This document shows positions 10,070-18,864 of a stretch of 64,000 nt of DNA, one piece after another (the first letter of the stretch is position 1; every line of letters begins with the position of its first letter). Origin of the DNA: Buchnera aphidicola (Chaitoregma tattakana) (GTDB taxonomy: Bacteria; Pseudomonadota; Gammaproteobacteria; Enterobacterales; Enterobacteriaceae); the NCBI RefSeq assembly GCF_039370165.1, contig NZ_CP134991.1:232114-296113 (forward strand). Direction: 5' to 3'. The notes under the pieces were generated by a model that was not told the DNA's origin, did no database searches, and was given only the letters and a program-made list of their open reading frames with translations. A program made the translations under genes and the position numbers.

Positions 10070-10741
10070 ATGAAAAAAAAAACTATTTTATCATTAGATA
10101 GTTCTTATAATAGCTGTTCAGTCGCTTTACAAATTAATAAAAAGTTAGATTTTATATTTGATAAGTGCGAAAATAATTATGAAGAGAAAATATTTCCAAT
10201 GATAAAAAAAATAATAAAAAGAAATTATATTACACCATATAATTTAGATATAATTGCATATTCAAATGGTCCAGGTAGCTTTTCTGGAATAAGATTATCT
10301 GCTAGCATATCGCAGAGTTTTTTTTTTAATAAAAAAGTACAATTAATATCTATATCTTCATTAAAAATTATAGCAGAAAATTGTTGGAAAAAATACAAAA
10401 AAAAAAAATTGATAATATTAATTAAAAAAAAAAATAAAAACTTTTTTTATGGAAAATATTATAGAAAAAAAAATGGTATTTGGAAAAAAAAAAACTCAGA
10501 AAAATTAATTAATATAAAAGAAGTTATAAGAAAAATTCTTAAATGTAAAAATATTACTATATCTGGAAATTTTTGTAAAAAAGAATTAAAAAAAGAATTA
10601 TACAAAAAAAAATATAAAATAAAAATATGTTATTTTTTAATAAAATTTCCAAATGCAAAATATACAATTAGTATTGTAAAAAAAATTTTGAAAAATACAG
10701 TATATAGAAAAAATTTAGAAAAAAAATTATTATATCTATAA
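10070..10741 (+). CDS. tsaB: tRNA threonylcarbamoyladenosine biosynthesis protein TsaB
   Basis: ASKHA-fold protein which, with TsaD, TsaE and TsaC, makes the t6A37 modification on ANN-decoding tRNAs. 223 aa (E. coli 231). The N-terminal ILSLDSSYNSCSVAL and the GPGSFSGIRLSASI segment near residue 70 are the family signature. The second half is badly eroded into Lys/Ile/Asn-rich sequence. The gene contains poly(A) runs of 12, 11 and 11 bases (about 10397, 10424 and 10484), so some transcripts may be frameshifted. It converges on minE with 10 bp between stops. Confidence 0.88.
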   Translation: MKKKTILSLDSSYNSCSVALQINKKLDFIFDKCENNYEEKIFPMIKKIIKRNYITPYNLDIIAYSNGPGSFSGIRLSASISQSFFFNKKVQLISISSLKIIAENCWKKYKKKKLIILIKKKNKNFFYGKYYRKKNGIWKKKNSEKLINIKEVIRKILKCKNITISGNFCKKELKKELYKKKYKIKICYFLIKFPNAKYTISIVKKILKNTVYRKNLEKKLLYL

Positions 10742-10751
10742 AAAATATAAA

Positions 10752-11012
10752 TTATCTTTTTTTAAAAAATTTTACATTAAATTCTAGTATATAAAAACTT
10801 TTATTTTTTTTTTCGTTTACTTCTATATTACAAGTTTTAGAATCTACTTTCAGATATTTTCGTACAACTATTAAAATATCGTTTTTTAAATTATTTAAAT
10901 AATTTATGTGTAAATTATTTTTTCCATCTTCAGAAATAACATAACTAAGTCTTTTTTTTGCAATATTAGCAGAGTTTTTTTTATTAGAATAAAAAAAATA
11001 TAAAAATGACAT
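10752..11012 (-). CDS. minE: Cell division topological specificity factor MinE
   Basis: Stimulates MinD ATPase and drives pole-to-pole oscillation of MinCD so that division occurs at mid-cell. 86 aa (E. coli 88). The N-terminal SNKKNSANIAKKRLSYVISEDG corresponds to the anti-MinCD helix region. The C-terminal dimerisation domain is recognisable (NDILIVVRKYLKVD, LEFNVKF). Last gene of minC-minD-minE; its GGAG ribosome binding site overlaps the end of minD. Confidence 0.92.
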   Translation of the reverse strand: MSFLYFFYSNKKNSANIAKKRLSYVISEDGKNNLHINYLNNLKNDILIVVRKYLKVDSKTCNIEVNEKKNKSFYILEFNVKFFKKR

Positions 11013-11018
11013 AAAATT

Positions 11019-11828
11019 CTATCTCCAAAATAACCATTTTAAAAAACTTTTTTCTTCCTTATAAAATTTCATAGAAATTTTTTCTCCTAAAAATCTTCTT
11101 ACGGTATCTTTATAAGATTTACCAGAAATAGATCCTTTATCTAAAATTACTGGAATACCTTTATTAGACGAATTTAATACAGAAATGTCTTCTGGTATTA
11201 TTCCTATTAAAGGTATTTTTAAAATCTCTAATACATCTTCTATACTTAGCATCTGTCCTTTTTTTACTCTATCTCGATCATATCTAGTTAATATCAAATG
11301 TTCTAAAACCGGTTTTTCTCCAGATTCAGATCTTTTAGAAGTAGAGGAAATTATTCCCAACATTCTATCTGAATCTCTAACAGATGAAATCTCTGGATTA
11401 GTAATTATAATAGCATCATCAGCAAAATATATAGATATCATAGCTCCGTTTTCTATTCCTGCTGGAGAATCACAAATTACAAATTCAAAATTCATATTCG
11501 ACAACTTTTTAAAAACTGTATACACAGATTTTTTTGTTAGAACACTTTTGTCTCTAGTTTGAGAGGCGGGTAATATATACAGATTATTTATTCTTTTATC
11601 TTTTATTAACGCTTGTTTTATAGAAATATCATTATTCAATACGTTTACAAAATCATATACTACCCTTCTTTCACAGCCCATAATCAAATCTAGATTTCTT
11701 AATCCTATGTCAAAATCTATAACTACAGTTTTATATCCAAATTGTGCTAATCCTACAGCAATAGAAGCACTAGAAGTTGTTTTTCCTACACCGCCTTTTC
11801 CTGAAGTAACTACTACTATTCTAGTCAT
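11019..11828 (-). CDS. minD: Septum site-determining ATPase MinD
   Basis: Membrane-cycling ParA/MinD-type ATPase that recruits MinC. The deviant Walker A GKGGVGKTT lies at residues ~10-18, with VIDFDIGLRNLDLIMG after it. The C-terminal amphipathic membrane-targeting helix is kept (KEEKSFLKWLFWR). The open frame extends 18 codons upstream, but the start at 11826-11828 (MTRIVVVTSG) matches the family length of about 270 aa and has GGAAA upstream; the extension would overlap minC. Confidence 0.95.
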   Translation of the reverse strand: MTRIVVVTSGKGGVGKTTSSASIAVGLAQFGYKTVVIDFDIGLRNLDLIMGCERRVVYDFVNVLNNDISIKQALIKDKRINNLYILPASQTRDKSVLTKKSVYTVFKKLSNMNFEFVICDSPAGIENGAMISIYFADDAIIITNPEISSVRDSDRMLGIISSTSKRSESGEKPVLEHLILTRYDRDRVKKGQMLSIEDVLEILKIPLIGIIPEDISVLNSSNKGIPVILDKGSISGKSYKDTVRRFLGEKISMKFYKEEKSFLKWLFWR

Positions 11829-11865
11829 CAAATAATTTCCAATATTGTAAAAAAACATTTTATAA

Positions 11866-12567
11866 TTATAACTTTTTTGCACACAAACTATTATTTTTTA
11901 AAAAAAAATAAGAAGAACATCCTATAATTTCTTTAGGTATTTTATCATACAGCCAGTAATTACTATAAATAGCTATTAATTCAGGAAAACAAATTTTACA
12001 AAAAATTTTAGAAGATAAATCACCTAAAGATCCAGCTATAGCTTTTCCTCTCAATATTCCATATACATGTATATTACCATTAGATATTATTTCTGCTCCA
12101 TGACTAACATTATTTATTATTACTAAATCAGAATTTTTTGAATAAATCTTTTGTCCAGATCTAATTGGATAACTTATTGTTATTGTTTTAACATATTTAT
12201 CTTTACAAGAATTAACATATTTTTTATTACTATTTTTTCTTAAATCGTGAAAAAACCCTTTATTTTTAATATTTAAATAAGGTATTCCAGAATTAATTAT
12301 ATAATCTTTAAGATTGTTATTTTTGCAACCAGAAAATCCTATAATTTTAAACTTAAAAAATAATACTAAATCTTTTATTAATAACCAATCAGTAAGTTGT
12401 ATGTTATAAATAATATTTATTACTATAGGAGATTTTTCAAGAATATTTGGAAACTCTTGAATTTTTTTTTTTAAATAATTTTTAAAATATTTTAAATTAT
12501 ATCGATATAGATTTAACACCAATAAAGTAAAATTTTTACCATAAAATTCCAAAATATGTTTATTCAT
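11866..12567 (-). CDS. minC: Septum site-determining protein MinC
   Basis: FtsZ polymerisation inhibitor, positioned by MinD. 233 aa (E. coli 231). The C-terminal beta-helix domain is well kept (IRSGQKIYSKNSDLVIINNVSHGAEIISNGNIHVYG...RGKAIAGSLGD). The N-terminal FtsZ-binding domain is diverged and Lys/Asn-rich. First gene of the minCDE operon; the gap to minD is 37 bp. Confidence 0.93.
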   Translation of the reverse strand: MNKHILEFYGKNFTLLVLNLYRYNLKYFKNYLKKKIQEFPNILEKSPIVINIIYNIQLTDWLLIKDLVLFFKFKIIGFSGCKNNNLKDYIINSGIPYLNIKNKGFFHDLRKNSNKKYVNSCKDKYVKTITISYPIRSGQKIYSKNSDLVIINNVSHGAEIISNGNIHVYGILRGKAIAGSLGDLSSKIFCKICFPELIAIYSNYWLYDKIPKEIIGCSSYFFLKNNSLCAKKL

Positions 12568-12666
12568 ATAAATTTTTTAAATACTACAATAAAAATGATT
12601 AATAACATTAAATATTAGTTTAATAAAAAATAAAATACACCCTTAACTAATACATAAAAAGTATAT

Positions 12667-12751
12667 TACCCAGAGCGGGAATCGAACCCGCAAAGCTAAA
12701 AAAGCCGAGGGATTTTAAGTCCCTTGTGTTTACCTATTTCACCATCCGGGC
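12667..12751 (-). tRNA. tRNA-Leu (anticodon UAA)
   Basis: 85 nt class II tRNA with a long variable arm. Acceptor stem GCCCGGA pairs with TCTGGGT (two G-U pairs) and the discriminator is A. The anticodon loop reads UUAAAAU-type with anticodon UAA between AGGGA and TCCCT. The T arm carries GGTTCGATTCC. CCA is not encoded; ATA follows. Equivalent to E. coli leuZ, which also follows cysT. Confidence 0.95.
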
Positions 12752-12788
12752 ATATAAAACAAATAGTATAACAAATATAAATTATTAT

Positions 12789-12859
12789 AGACGTATCCCG
12801 GAATCGAACCGAGCTATTCGGATTTGCAATCCGATACATAACCACTCTGTCAATACGCC
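12789..12859 (-). tRNA. tRNA-Cys (anticodon GCA)
   Basis: 71 nt. Acceptor GGCGTAT pairs with ATACGTC, the anticodon arm CGGATTGCAAATCCG gives GCA, and the discriminator is U73, the known cysteine identity base. CCA is not encoded. Transcribed just before tRNA-Leu(UAA), as in the E. coli cysT-leuZ order. Confidence 0.96.
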
Positions 12860-13011
12860 ATTATTTAATAAATATTTTTTTTAAAAAAATAACTTATTTA
12901 AATATTATCATAAAAAAAAAATAAATCCAATTGTTATTTTTAAGAAAAAGTTTTACATTTTTTGTAACAAAATGTATAATAAAAATTTATTGATATTTTT
13001 CATAAAAATCC

Positions 13012-13096
13012 GGAGGAGTGGCCGAGTGGTTTAAGGCAGCGGTCTTGAAAACCGCCGATGAGAAATCATCCGAGAGTTCGAATCTCTCTTCCTCCG
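13012..13096 (+). tRNA. tRNA-Ser (anticodon UGA)
   Basis: 85 nt class II tRNA with a variable arm (CCGATGAGAAATCATCC-like). Acceptor GGAGGAG pairs with TTCCTCC; discriminator G73. The anticodon loop in CGGTCTTGAAAACCG gives UGA. CCA is not encoded. It ends 17 bp from the convergent murJ stop. Confidence 0.96.
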
Positions 13097-13113
13097 AAAT
13101 GTATATTAGTATT

Positions 13114-14667
13114 CTAATCATATTCAATATTTTTTATAACTTTATAAAATTTATAAAAATTAAATCCAAATATAAATAAAGAAAAAAAATACGAAAAGAA
13201 TGAAACCAAAAAAAAGAATAGTAAATACAATATTCTTATTAAAATATTATAATATAAGTATATATTGATAAAAAAAATTCTCATGAAGTACATAGACAAC
13301 ATCATAGAAATCATAGAAAACATTAAAATTAAAGAAAATTTATACCAACCTTTTTTTAAAGTAAATATTTTATTTTTTTTCAAATAAAAAAACAGAAGAA
13401 ATAAATTTATCCAACATCCTATACTAAAAGATAATGCCAATCCTACATGCTGCAATTTACTAACTAAAAAAATGTTCATTATTTGAGATGCTATAATACT
13501 AAATACAGAAATTTTCATAGGTGTAGAAGCATCTTGTCTTGCGTAAAATGCTGAAACTAAAACTTTAGTCAATATCATAGGCACCAAGCCAAAAGCATAT
13601 GCAATTAATGTTTTTTGAGTCATTAAAGTATCTATAAAACTAAAATTACCATATTGAAATAAAGTAAAAATTATATATTTTGCAAAAAAAACTGTAAATA
13701 AAAAACTAGGAATTGATATTATCAAACTTAATTTTATTCCCCAATCAAATAAATCATAAAATTTATTTGTAAGATTTTTATAAAAGAAGTTAGATAAATA
13801 TGGTAAAAGTATAGTAGACAATGTGGCACCTAATAAACCTGCAGGAAACTCAATTACTCTGTCAGCATAATATATCCAAGACACTGATCCAGAAATTATT
13901 AAAGATGATATTATAGTATTAAATAATAATGAAATTTGATTAGCTGAAACTCCTAACATTGCCGGCATCATTTTCTTTAAAAATATAAGTATAGGTTTAT
14001 TTCGTAAAGTAAAAGATGGTAAACATAATCTTTTAATTCTATATAAATTATAAATTTGTAAAACAATTTGTATAAATCCACCAAATAACACACTATATCC
14101 TAAAGATACTATACTAGGATTAAAATATTTAGATAAAAAAGCAGCAAACAATATCATACTAACATTTAAGAAGATAGGCATAAAAGATGCCGCTAAAAAA
14201 TAATTCCAAGCATTAAGCACACAAGAAGATAATGAAACTAAGCAAATAAAAAAAATATATGGGAAAATTATTTGTAGTAAAAAAACCGTTATATTATATT
14301 TTTCATTATCTTTTAAAAAACCTGGAGCTATTAAACAAATAATTTTAGAAGCAAAAACTACTCCAATAAAAATTAACACAAATAATATTAAAATCATTAA
14401 ACCAAATATGTTAGAAATAAATTTATTAACTTCTTTATCACCTTTAGTTTTTTTTAACTTAATTAACATCGGCAAAAAAACTTGCGAAAAAGCTCCTTCA
14501 GATAATATTTTTCTAAAAAAATTAGGTATTTTAAAAGCTATAAAAAAAGCATCTGTATACATAGAAACACCAAAAAATTTAGCAATATAAATATCTTTCA
14601 TAAATCCTAGAAATCTAGAAAAAAAACTTATCAAACCAATAGACAATATAGATTTCAAAAAAGCCAT
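13114..14667 (-). CDS. murJ: Lipid II flippase MurJ (MviN)
   Basis: Polytopic inner membrane protein of the MOP superfamily that flips lipid II for peptidoglycan synthesis. 517 aa (E. coli 511), with about 14 hydrophobic helices. Recognisable family segments include the start MAFLKSILSIGLISFFSRFLGFMKD, IPNFFRKILSEGAFSQVFLPM, YYADRVIEFPAGLLGATLSTILLP and YARQDASTPMKIS. An AAGG sequence precedes the ATG. In E. coli murJ also neighbours the flg cluster. Confidence 0.94.
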   Translation of the reverse strand: MAFLKSILSIGLISFFSRFLGFMKDIYIAKFFGVSMYTDAFFIAFKIPNFFRKILSEGAFSQVFLPMLIKLKKTKGDKEVNKFISNIFGLMILILFVLIFIGVVFASKIICLIAPGFLKDNEKYNITVFLLQIIFPYIFFICLVSLSSCVLNAWNYFLAASFMPIFLNVSMILFAAFLSKYFNPSIVSLGYSVLFGGFIQIVLQIYNLYRIKRLCLPSFTLRNKPILIFLKKMMPAMLGVSANQISLLFNTIISSLIISGSVSWIYYADRVIEFPAGLLGATLSTILLPYLSNFFYKNLTNKFYDLFDWGIKLSLIISIPSFLFTVFFAKYIIFTLFQYGNFSFIDTLMTQKTLIAYAFGLVPMILTKVLVSAFYARQDASTPMKISVFSIIASQIMNIFLVSKLQHVGLALSFSIGCWINLFLLFFYLKKNKIFTLKKGWYKFSLILMFSMISMMLSMYFMRIFFINIYLYYNILIRILYLLFFFLVSFFSYFFSLFIFGFNFYKFYKVIKNIEYD

Positions 14668-15164
14668 GATATACTACCTTTAATTACTTATTTCAAAATA
14701 AAGTATTATTTTATTAAATTATTTAATTAAAAAATAAAATAATTAAAAATTATAAAAAATTTTTAATTATTTTATTAAATAAATAAAAAAATATTAAAAA
14801 ACTAAAAGAATAAACTATTATTTAAAATTGTTTTTACTAAAAATAAATTATTTTATATTATGTAAGATAAAAATATTTTAACATAACATGTTAAAATTTA
14901 TAAATTTTGTAAAATAAAATTATCTAAATTAGTATAAAAACAAAAAAACAAACAAAAAAACAATTAGCAACAAAAATATACTAATATCATTAAAAAATTT
15001 TTAATTACAAAAAGATCTTAAAAATTTAAATAAATTTTTATAAAAAATAATATATTTATGTATATTTTTTTTATAAAAAATGTTTATAATCCTAATTAAT
15101 AAAATAATATTTTTTAAATTAGTATAAAAAATATATTATAAAATAATTATATAGATAATATGCT
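14668..15164. other. murJ-flgB intergenic region (497 bp)
   Basis: Divergent gap with no recognisable gene. In E. coli flgN, flgM and flgA lie between murJ and flgB; none can be read here. It must contain the promoters of murJ and of the flg operon. I see no GC-rich class II/III flagellar promoter element and no clear FlhDC box. Confidence 0.5.
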
Positions 15165-15566
15165 ATGTTAAATAATATAAATGATTTTTTTGAATTTAAT
15201 AAGATAATATTAAATTCTAGAATTTTTAAACAAGAGTCTATTGCATCAAATATTGCAAATTCTGAAACTCCCAATTATAATAGAAAAGATATAGATTTTA
15301 AAGATCTTTTGAACAATACAATATTAAGTAACAGAAAAAACGATCTTACAATTACTTGTAATTCACATATTAAAAAAAAAAATAAATATTTTAATATAAA
15401 CAATTATATAAAGATCTTAGAAAAAAAGAACAAATTTAAAAAAAATAAAAGTGTAAATATAAACGAAGAAAAAATAAAATTTTTAAAAAATAGTCTAGAG
15501 TATGAAATAGATATTGCATTAATAAACAACAAAATAAAAAATATATACTTAGCGATACAAGGATAA
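15165..15566 (+). CDS. flgB: Flagellar proximal rod protein FlgB
   Basis: Rod subunit next to the MS ring, in the periplasm. 133 aa (E. coli 138). The conserved rod/hook N-terminal motif IASNIANSETPNYNRKDIDF is near residue 27. The C-terminal helix is diverged but in place (SLEYEIDIALINNKIKNIYLAIQG). flgC follows after 8 bp. Confidence 0.92.
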   Translation: MLNNINDFFEFNKIILNSRIFKQESIASNIANSETPNYNRKDIDFKDLLNNTILSNRKNDLTITCNSHIKKKNKYFNINNYIKILEKKNKFKKNKSVNINEEKIKFLKNSLEYEIDIALINNKIKNIYLAIQG

Positions 15567-15574
15567 AATCTACA

Positions 15575-15985
15575 ATGTCTTTAACTAATATATTGAACAT
15601 ATGTAATACAGCTTTAAATGTAGAAGAAAAAAGAATTGAAATATCTGCTAATAATCTAGCAAACTCTGAAAGTACAGATTATAAAAATGGAAAATTCACT
15701 CCTTATACAGCCAAAATAGCAATATTATCAACTTATAAAAAAGATAAATATGGTTTAGAAGGAGTTAAAATAAAAGAGATAGTAAAAACAAAAGACCCTT
15801 ATAAAAAAATTTATAATCCAAATCATCCTTTATCAGATTCTAAAGGATATTTAAAATTGTCTAATGTAAACGTATTGAATGAAACAGTTAATTATTTAAA
15901 TGCATCCAGAAGATATGAAGCAAATTTAGAAATGATAAAAACTATAAAATATATGTTATTAAAAACTGTATCTATATGCAAATAA
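15575..15985 (+). CDS. flgC: Flagellar proximal rod protein FlgC
   Basis: Rod subunit, 136 aa (E. coli 134). Has the N-terminal EISANNLANSEST motif, the internal VKTKDPYKKIYNPNHPLSDSKGY, and the C-terminal helix NVLNETVNYLNASRRYEANLEMIKTIK that polymerises with the N-terminal helix. Downstream, where flgD would be expected, there is only a 146 bp gap. Confidence 0.94.
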   Translation: MSLTNILNICNTALNVEEKRIEISANNLANSESTDYKNGKFTPYTAKIAILSTYKKDKYGLEGVKIKEIVKTKDPYKKIYNPNHPLSDSKGYLKLSNVNVLNETVNYLNASRRYEANLEMIKTIKYMLLKTVSICK

Positions 15986-16131
15986 TATAAATTTTTTTTG
16001 AAAATTATGTTAAAATATATTATAAAAATAACATAGTATCATAAAAAAAAGTTTAAAATATAATGTTTTTTAATGTTGTTAATATATAATAGTATAAAAT
16101 TATATATTTGATATAAAAATTTGGAGATAAT

Positions 16132-17163
16132 ATGTTAATAAACACAGTAAATGGTTACACAAAAGATATAGAAAATAAAATAATATCCAAAAATAAAGAA
16201 AATAAAAAAGTTGATTTTACAAAAAGTAAAGAAATAAATACAATAACAAAAACTGATAAAGATCCAGTAGATATATATAAAGTAAAAAGTAAAAATTTAA
16301 TTACAGAAATATTTTTTAATATACAAAACAAAAGACAAGCTCTAAATTATGGAGTATTTAGATTAGTAGACAAAAGTGGAAACGTATCGTTTAGTTCTAA
16401 AAGAGATTTTACTATGAACGATGAACTGAAAATAGTAAATTCAGAAGGAAAATACTTTACTGGTCATTTATGCGATGATAATAATATTTCCGGAAGTGCA
16501 TCAAAACCTGAAATAATAGATTTTTCTAAAAAGTTTGTACCTATAATAACTAAAACAAAAGAAATAAAAATAGATGCAAATTTAAATGAAAATGAAGATA
16601 TTAAAAGAGAAATTGATTTTGATCCTAAAGATCCGTTCACTTATACTAGAAAGCGCAGTATAAAAGTATATGATAAAACAGGTCATTATAATGATGTAGA
16701 TATATATTTTCTAAAAAATGCACAAAATTCATGGAGAATAATATCAATAAATAGAAAAAACAACGAAAAATATGATCAAAATTACATATTTTATAATAGA
16801 TATAATAAAAAAGTACATATAATGGGGTCTGGTATAATAGTACGTTCTGATTTTGATCAAAATTCTAGAATTAGAGTGTTATTTAAATGTAATGATATCA
16901 CTACATACAAAAATGCTCCTACATCTTTTAAAAATGTTCAAGCTGACGGAGAACCTCTAAAAAGTTTAAATCATTATGATATATTGCCTAGTGGAGATAT
17001 TATAGGAGTATTTTCAGATGATACAAGAGGAAAGTTAGGATCTGTGAGAATAATACCATTACCAGCAGATGTGATACAATGTTTTATAAACGGCTATATA
17101 CGTAACGACAATAAGAGTTTAATAAATTTTATAAAAACAAATGAAGTAAAAAAGACATTTTAA
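16132..17163 (+). CDS. flgE: Flagellar hook protein FlgE, core only (both termini missing)
   Basis: The middle aligns by eye with FlgE: GVFRLVDKSGNVSFSSKRDF (residues 74-93) and KYFTGHL match the D1 entry, FDPKDPFTYTRK...VYDKTGHYNDVDIYFLKN (163-196) matches the D2 segment, and SGDIIGVFSDDTRGKLGSVRI (287-307) matches the late D1 segment. The N-terminal ~70 residues do not contain the NNIAN..T.GFK motif. The C-terminus lacks the family's LEASNVDLxxELVxMIxAQRxYQ helix. An intact 343-codon frame in such AT-rich DNA argues for selection. GGAG precedes the ATG. flgD is absent upstream. Function as a normal hook subunit is doubtful. Confidence 0.8.
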   Translation: MLINTVNGYTKDIENKIISKNKENKKVDFTKSKEINTITKTDKDPVDIYKVKSKNLITEIFFNIQNKRQALNYGVFRLVDKSGNVSFSSKRDFTMNDELKIVNSEGKYFTGHLCDDNNISGSASKPEIIDFSKKFVPIITKTKEIKIDANLNENEDIKREIDFDPKDPFTYTRKRSIKVYDKTGHYNDVDIYFLKNAQNSWRIISINRKNNEKYDQNYIFYNRYNKKVHIMGSGIIVRSDFDQNSRIRVLFKCNDITTYKNAPTSFKNVQADGEPLKSLNHYDILPSGDIIGVFSDDTRGKLGSVRIIPLPADVIQCFINGYIRNDNKSLINFIKTNEVKKTF

Positions 17164-17231
17164 TAAAATTTTTAAAAAAAACATTTTTTCTTAAAAACCA
17201 AAAAATAAATATAATGTTATAAATAAATAAT

Positions 17232-17975
17232 ATGCAATCTAAAATTAATTCTTGTATAAATTTTGCAAATCAAATACTTGATAACCAAAGTATAATAAAT
17301 AACAATTTATCTAATACATCTACTGTAGGGTTTAAATCTAAATTTAGTTATTTAGTACGAACATATAGTAAAAATAATAAAAATGTGACAAATAAATTTG
17401 TTACATATCGCGATAATTCATTAGGACAATTTAATACTACTAATCAACCATTAGATATAGCTATAATTCATAAAGATAGATGGCTAATTGTAAAAACTAA
17501 TAAGAATAAAATCTATTTGACTAAAAATGGTAGTATTAAAATAAATAAAGAAAATTTTTTTACTATAAATGGTAACTTATTAATTGGAATAGATAAAAAA
17601 CCAATAAAAATTCCAAAAAATAATGTTCCAAAAATACAAAATGATGGAACAGTAATAGTAAGAAATAGTGTAAATTTAACAAGTTATAAAAAGAAAATAG
17701 GACAAATAGGATGCAAAAAAATTTCAATAAATAAGTTATTAGAAACATCAAATGGACTATTTAAAATTAAAAAAGAATATTTAAACAAATATCGTAATAA
17801 AATAAATACTATAGAAATAAAAACAGGAGTATTAGAAGGAAGTAATGTAAATCCTATCACTAACATAACAAATATAATGTCTCAATCAAGAACATTTGAA
17901 ATGTTAATGAAAATAATATATACAAAAAATGAAAACGAAAAAAGAACAAATCAAGTATTAAACATAAATAGTTAA
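17232..17975 (+). CDS. flgF: Flagellar rod protein FlgF
   Basis: Distal/proximal rod subunit of the periplasmic axle, 247 aa (E. coli 251). N-terminal NNNLSNTSTVGFKSKF motif near residue 25, QPLDIAIIHKDRWLIVKT in the middle, and the C-terminal GVLEGSNVNPITNITNIMSQSRTFEMLMK helix typical of FlgF. Unlike the upstream flgE it retains both polymerising termini. Confidence 0.93.
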   Translation: MQSKINSCINFANQILDNQSIINNNLSNTSTVGFKSKFSYLVRTYSKNNKNVTNKFVTYRDNSLGQFNTTNQPLDIAIIHKDRWLIVKTNKNKIYLTKNGSIKINKENFFTINGNLLIGIDKKPIKIPKNNVPKIQNDGTVIVRNSVNLTSYKKKIGQIGCKKISINKLLETSNGLFKIKKEYLNKYRNKINTIEIKTGVLEGSNVNPITNITNIMSQSRTFEMLMKIIYTKNENEKRTNQVLNINS

Positions 17976-17996
17976 ATTGTAAAGGAGTAATATTTT

Positions 17997-18785
17997 ATGA
18001 TGCCGTCTATGTGGATTGCTAAAACAGGATTAGATGCTCAGCAAAACAATATGAATGTTATTTCTAATAATTTAGCAAACGTAAATACAAATGGATTTAA
18101 AAAATCTAGAGCTGTTTTTGAAGACTTAGTATATAAAGCAAATAATTGTAAAAATGAAGAATATAATGGAGAAGAAAATTTAGATAATTATTATGATGCT
18201 GGAGCTGGAGCCGGAGCAAAAACTATAGAAATACAAAAAAATTTTAGTCAGGGTAATTTACTAAAAACAGATTCTAGTCAAGACATTGCAATAAATGGAG
18301 ATGGTTTTTTTCAAATACAAATGCCAGATGGAAGTTTAGCATATACTAGAAATGGATCTTTTCAAATTAATAAAAATAGACAATTAGTAAATCATAATGG
18401 GCTATTAGTTCAACCTAATATAACTTTGCCAGAAAATTTTACAGAAATTTATATAAATAAAAATGGAGAAGTTAGCGTAAAGTTAAAAGATTCTAAAGAA
18501 AAAGTATCAATAGGACAAATTGGCTTAGCTATATTTTCTAATAATTATGGTCTAAAAAGTATAGGGCAAAATCTGTATAAAGAAACTCAAATATCAGGCA
18601 AAGCAATCGAAGTAGAACCAGGAATATATGATGTAGGAGAGCTACAACAAGGATATTTAGAAACTTCAAACGTAAATATAGCAGAAGAATTGATTAATAT
18701 GATACAAACACAAAGAGCATACGAAATAAACAGTAAATCTATAAATGCATCTGATAAAATGTTACAGAAAATATGTGAATTATAA
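17997..18785 (+). CDS. flgG: Flagellar distal rod protein FlgG
   Basis: Main distal rod subunit, 262 aa (E. coli 260), and the best conserved of the cluster. N-terminal MWIAKTGLDAQQNNMNVISNNLANVNTNGFKKS, then QGNLLKTDSSQDIAINGDGFFQIQMPDG, and C-terminal YLETSNVNIAEELINMIQTQRAYEINSK are all intact. A ribosome binding site AAAGGAG precedes the ATG. Confidence 0.96.
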   Translation: MMPSMWIAKTGLDAQQNNMNVISNNLANVNTNGFKKSRAVFEDLVYKANNCKNEEYNGEENLDNYYDAGAGAGAKTIEIQKNFSQGNLLKTDSSQDIAINGDGFFQIQMPDGSLAYTRNGSFQINKNRQLVNHNGLLVQPNITLPENFTEIYINKNGEVSVKLKDSKEKVSIGQIGLAIFSNNYGLKSIGQNLYKETQISGKAIEVEPGIYDVGELQQGYLETSNVNIAEELINMIQTQRAYEINSKSINASDKMLQKICEL

Positions 18786-18864
18786 ACAATGTATAGAATA
18801 AATTTTATAAAATAACTTTTAAGAAACTAATAAAACATAATAAATTTTATTTGTATAATAAAAC

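Noticed and set aside
11829..11882. Possible 18-codon N-terminal extension of MinD
   Set aside because: Would overlap minC and has no counterpart in the family; the internal ATG fits the MinD N-terminus and has GGAAA upstream.
14668..15164. Possible CRISPR or tandem repeat array in A/T-rich gaps
   Set aside because: The repeats of short A/T words have no regular spacing or constant unit; no array structure is present anywhere in the window.
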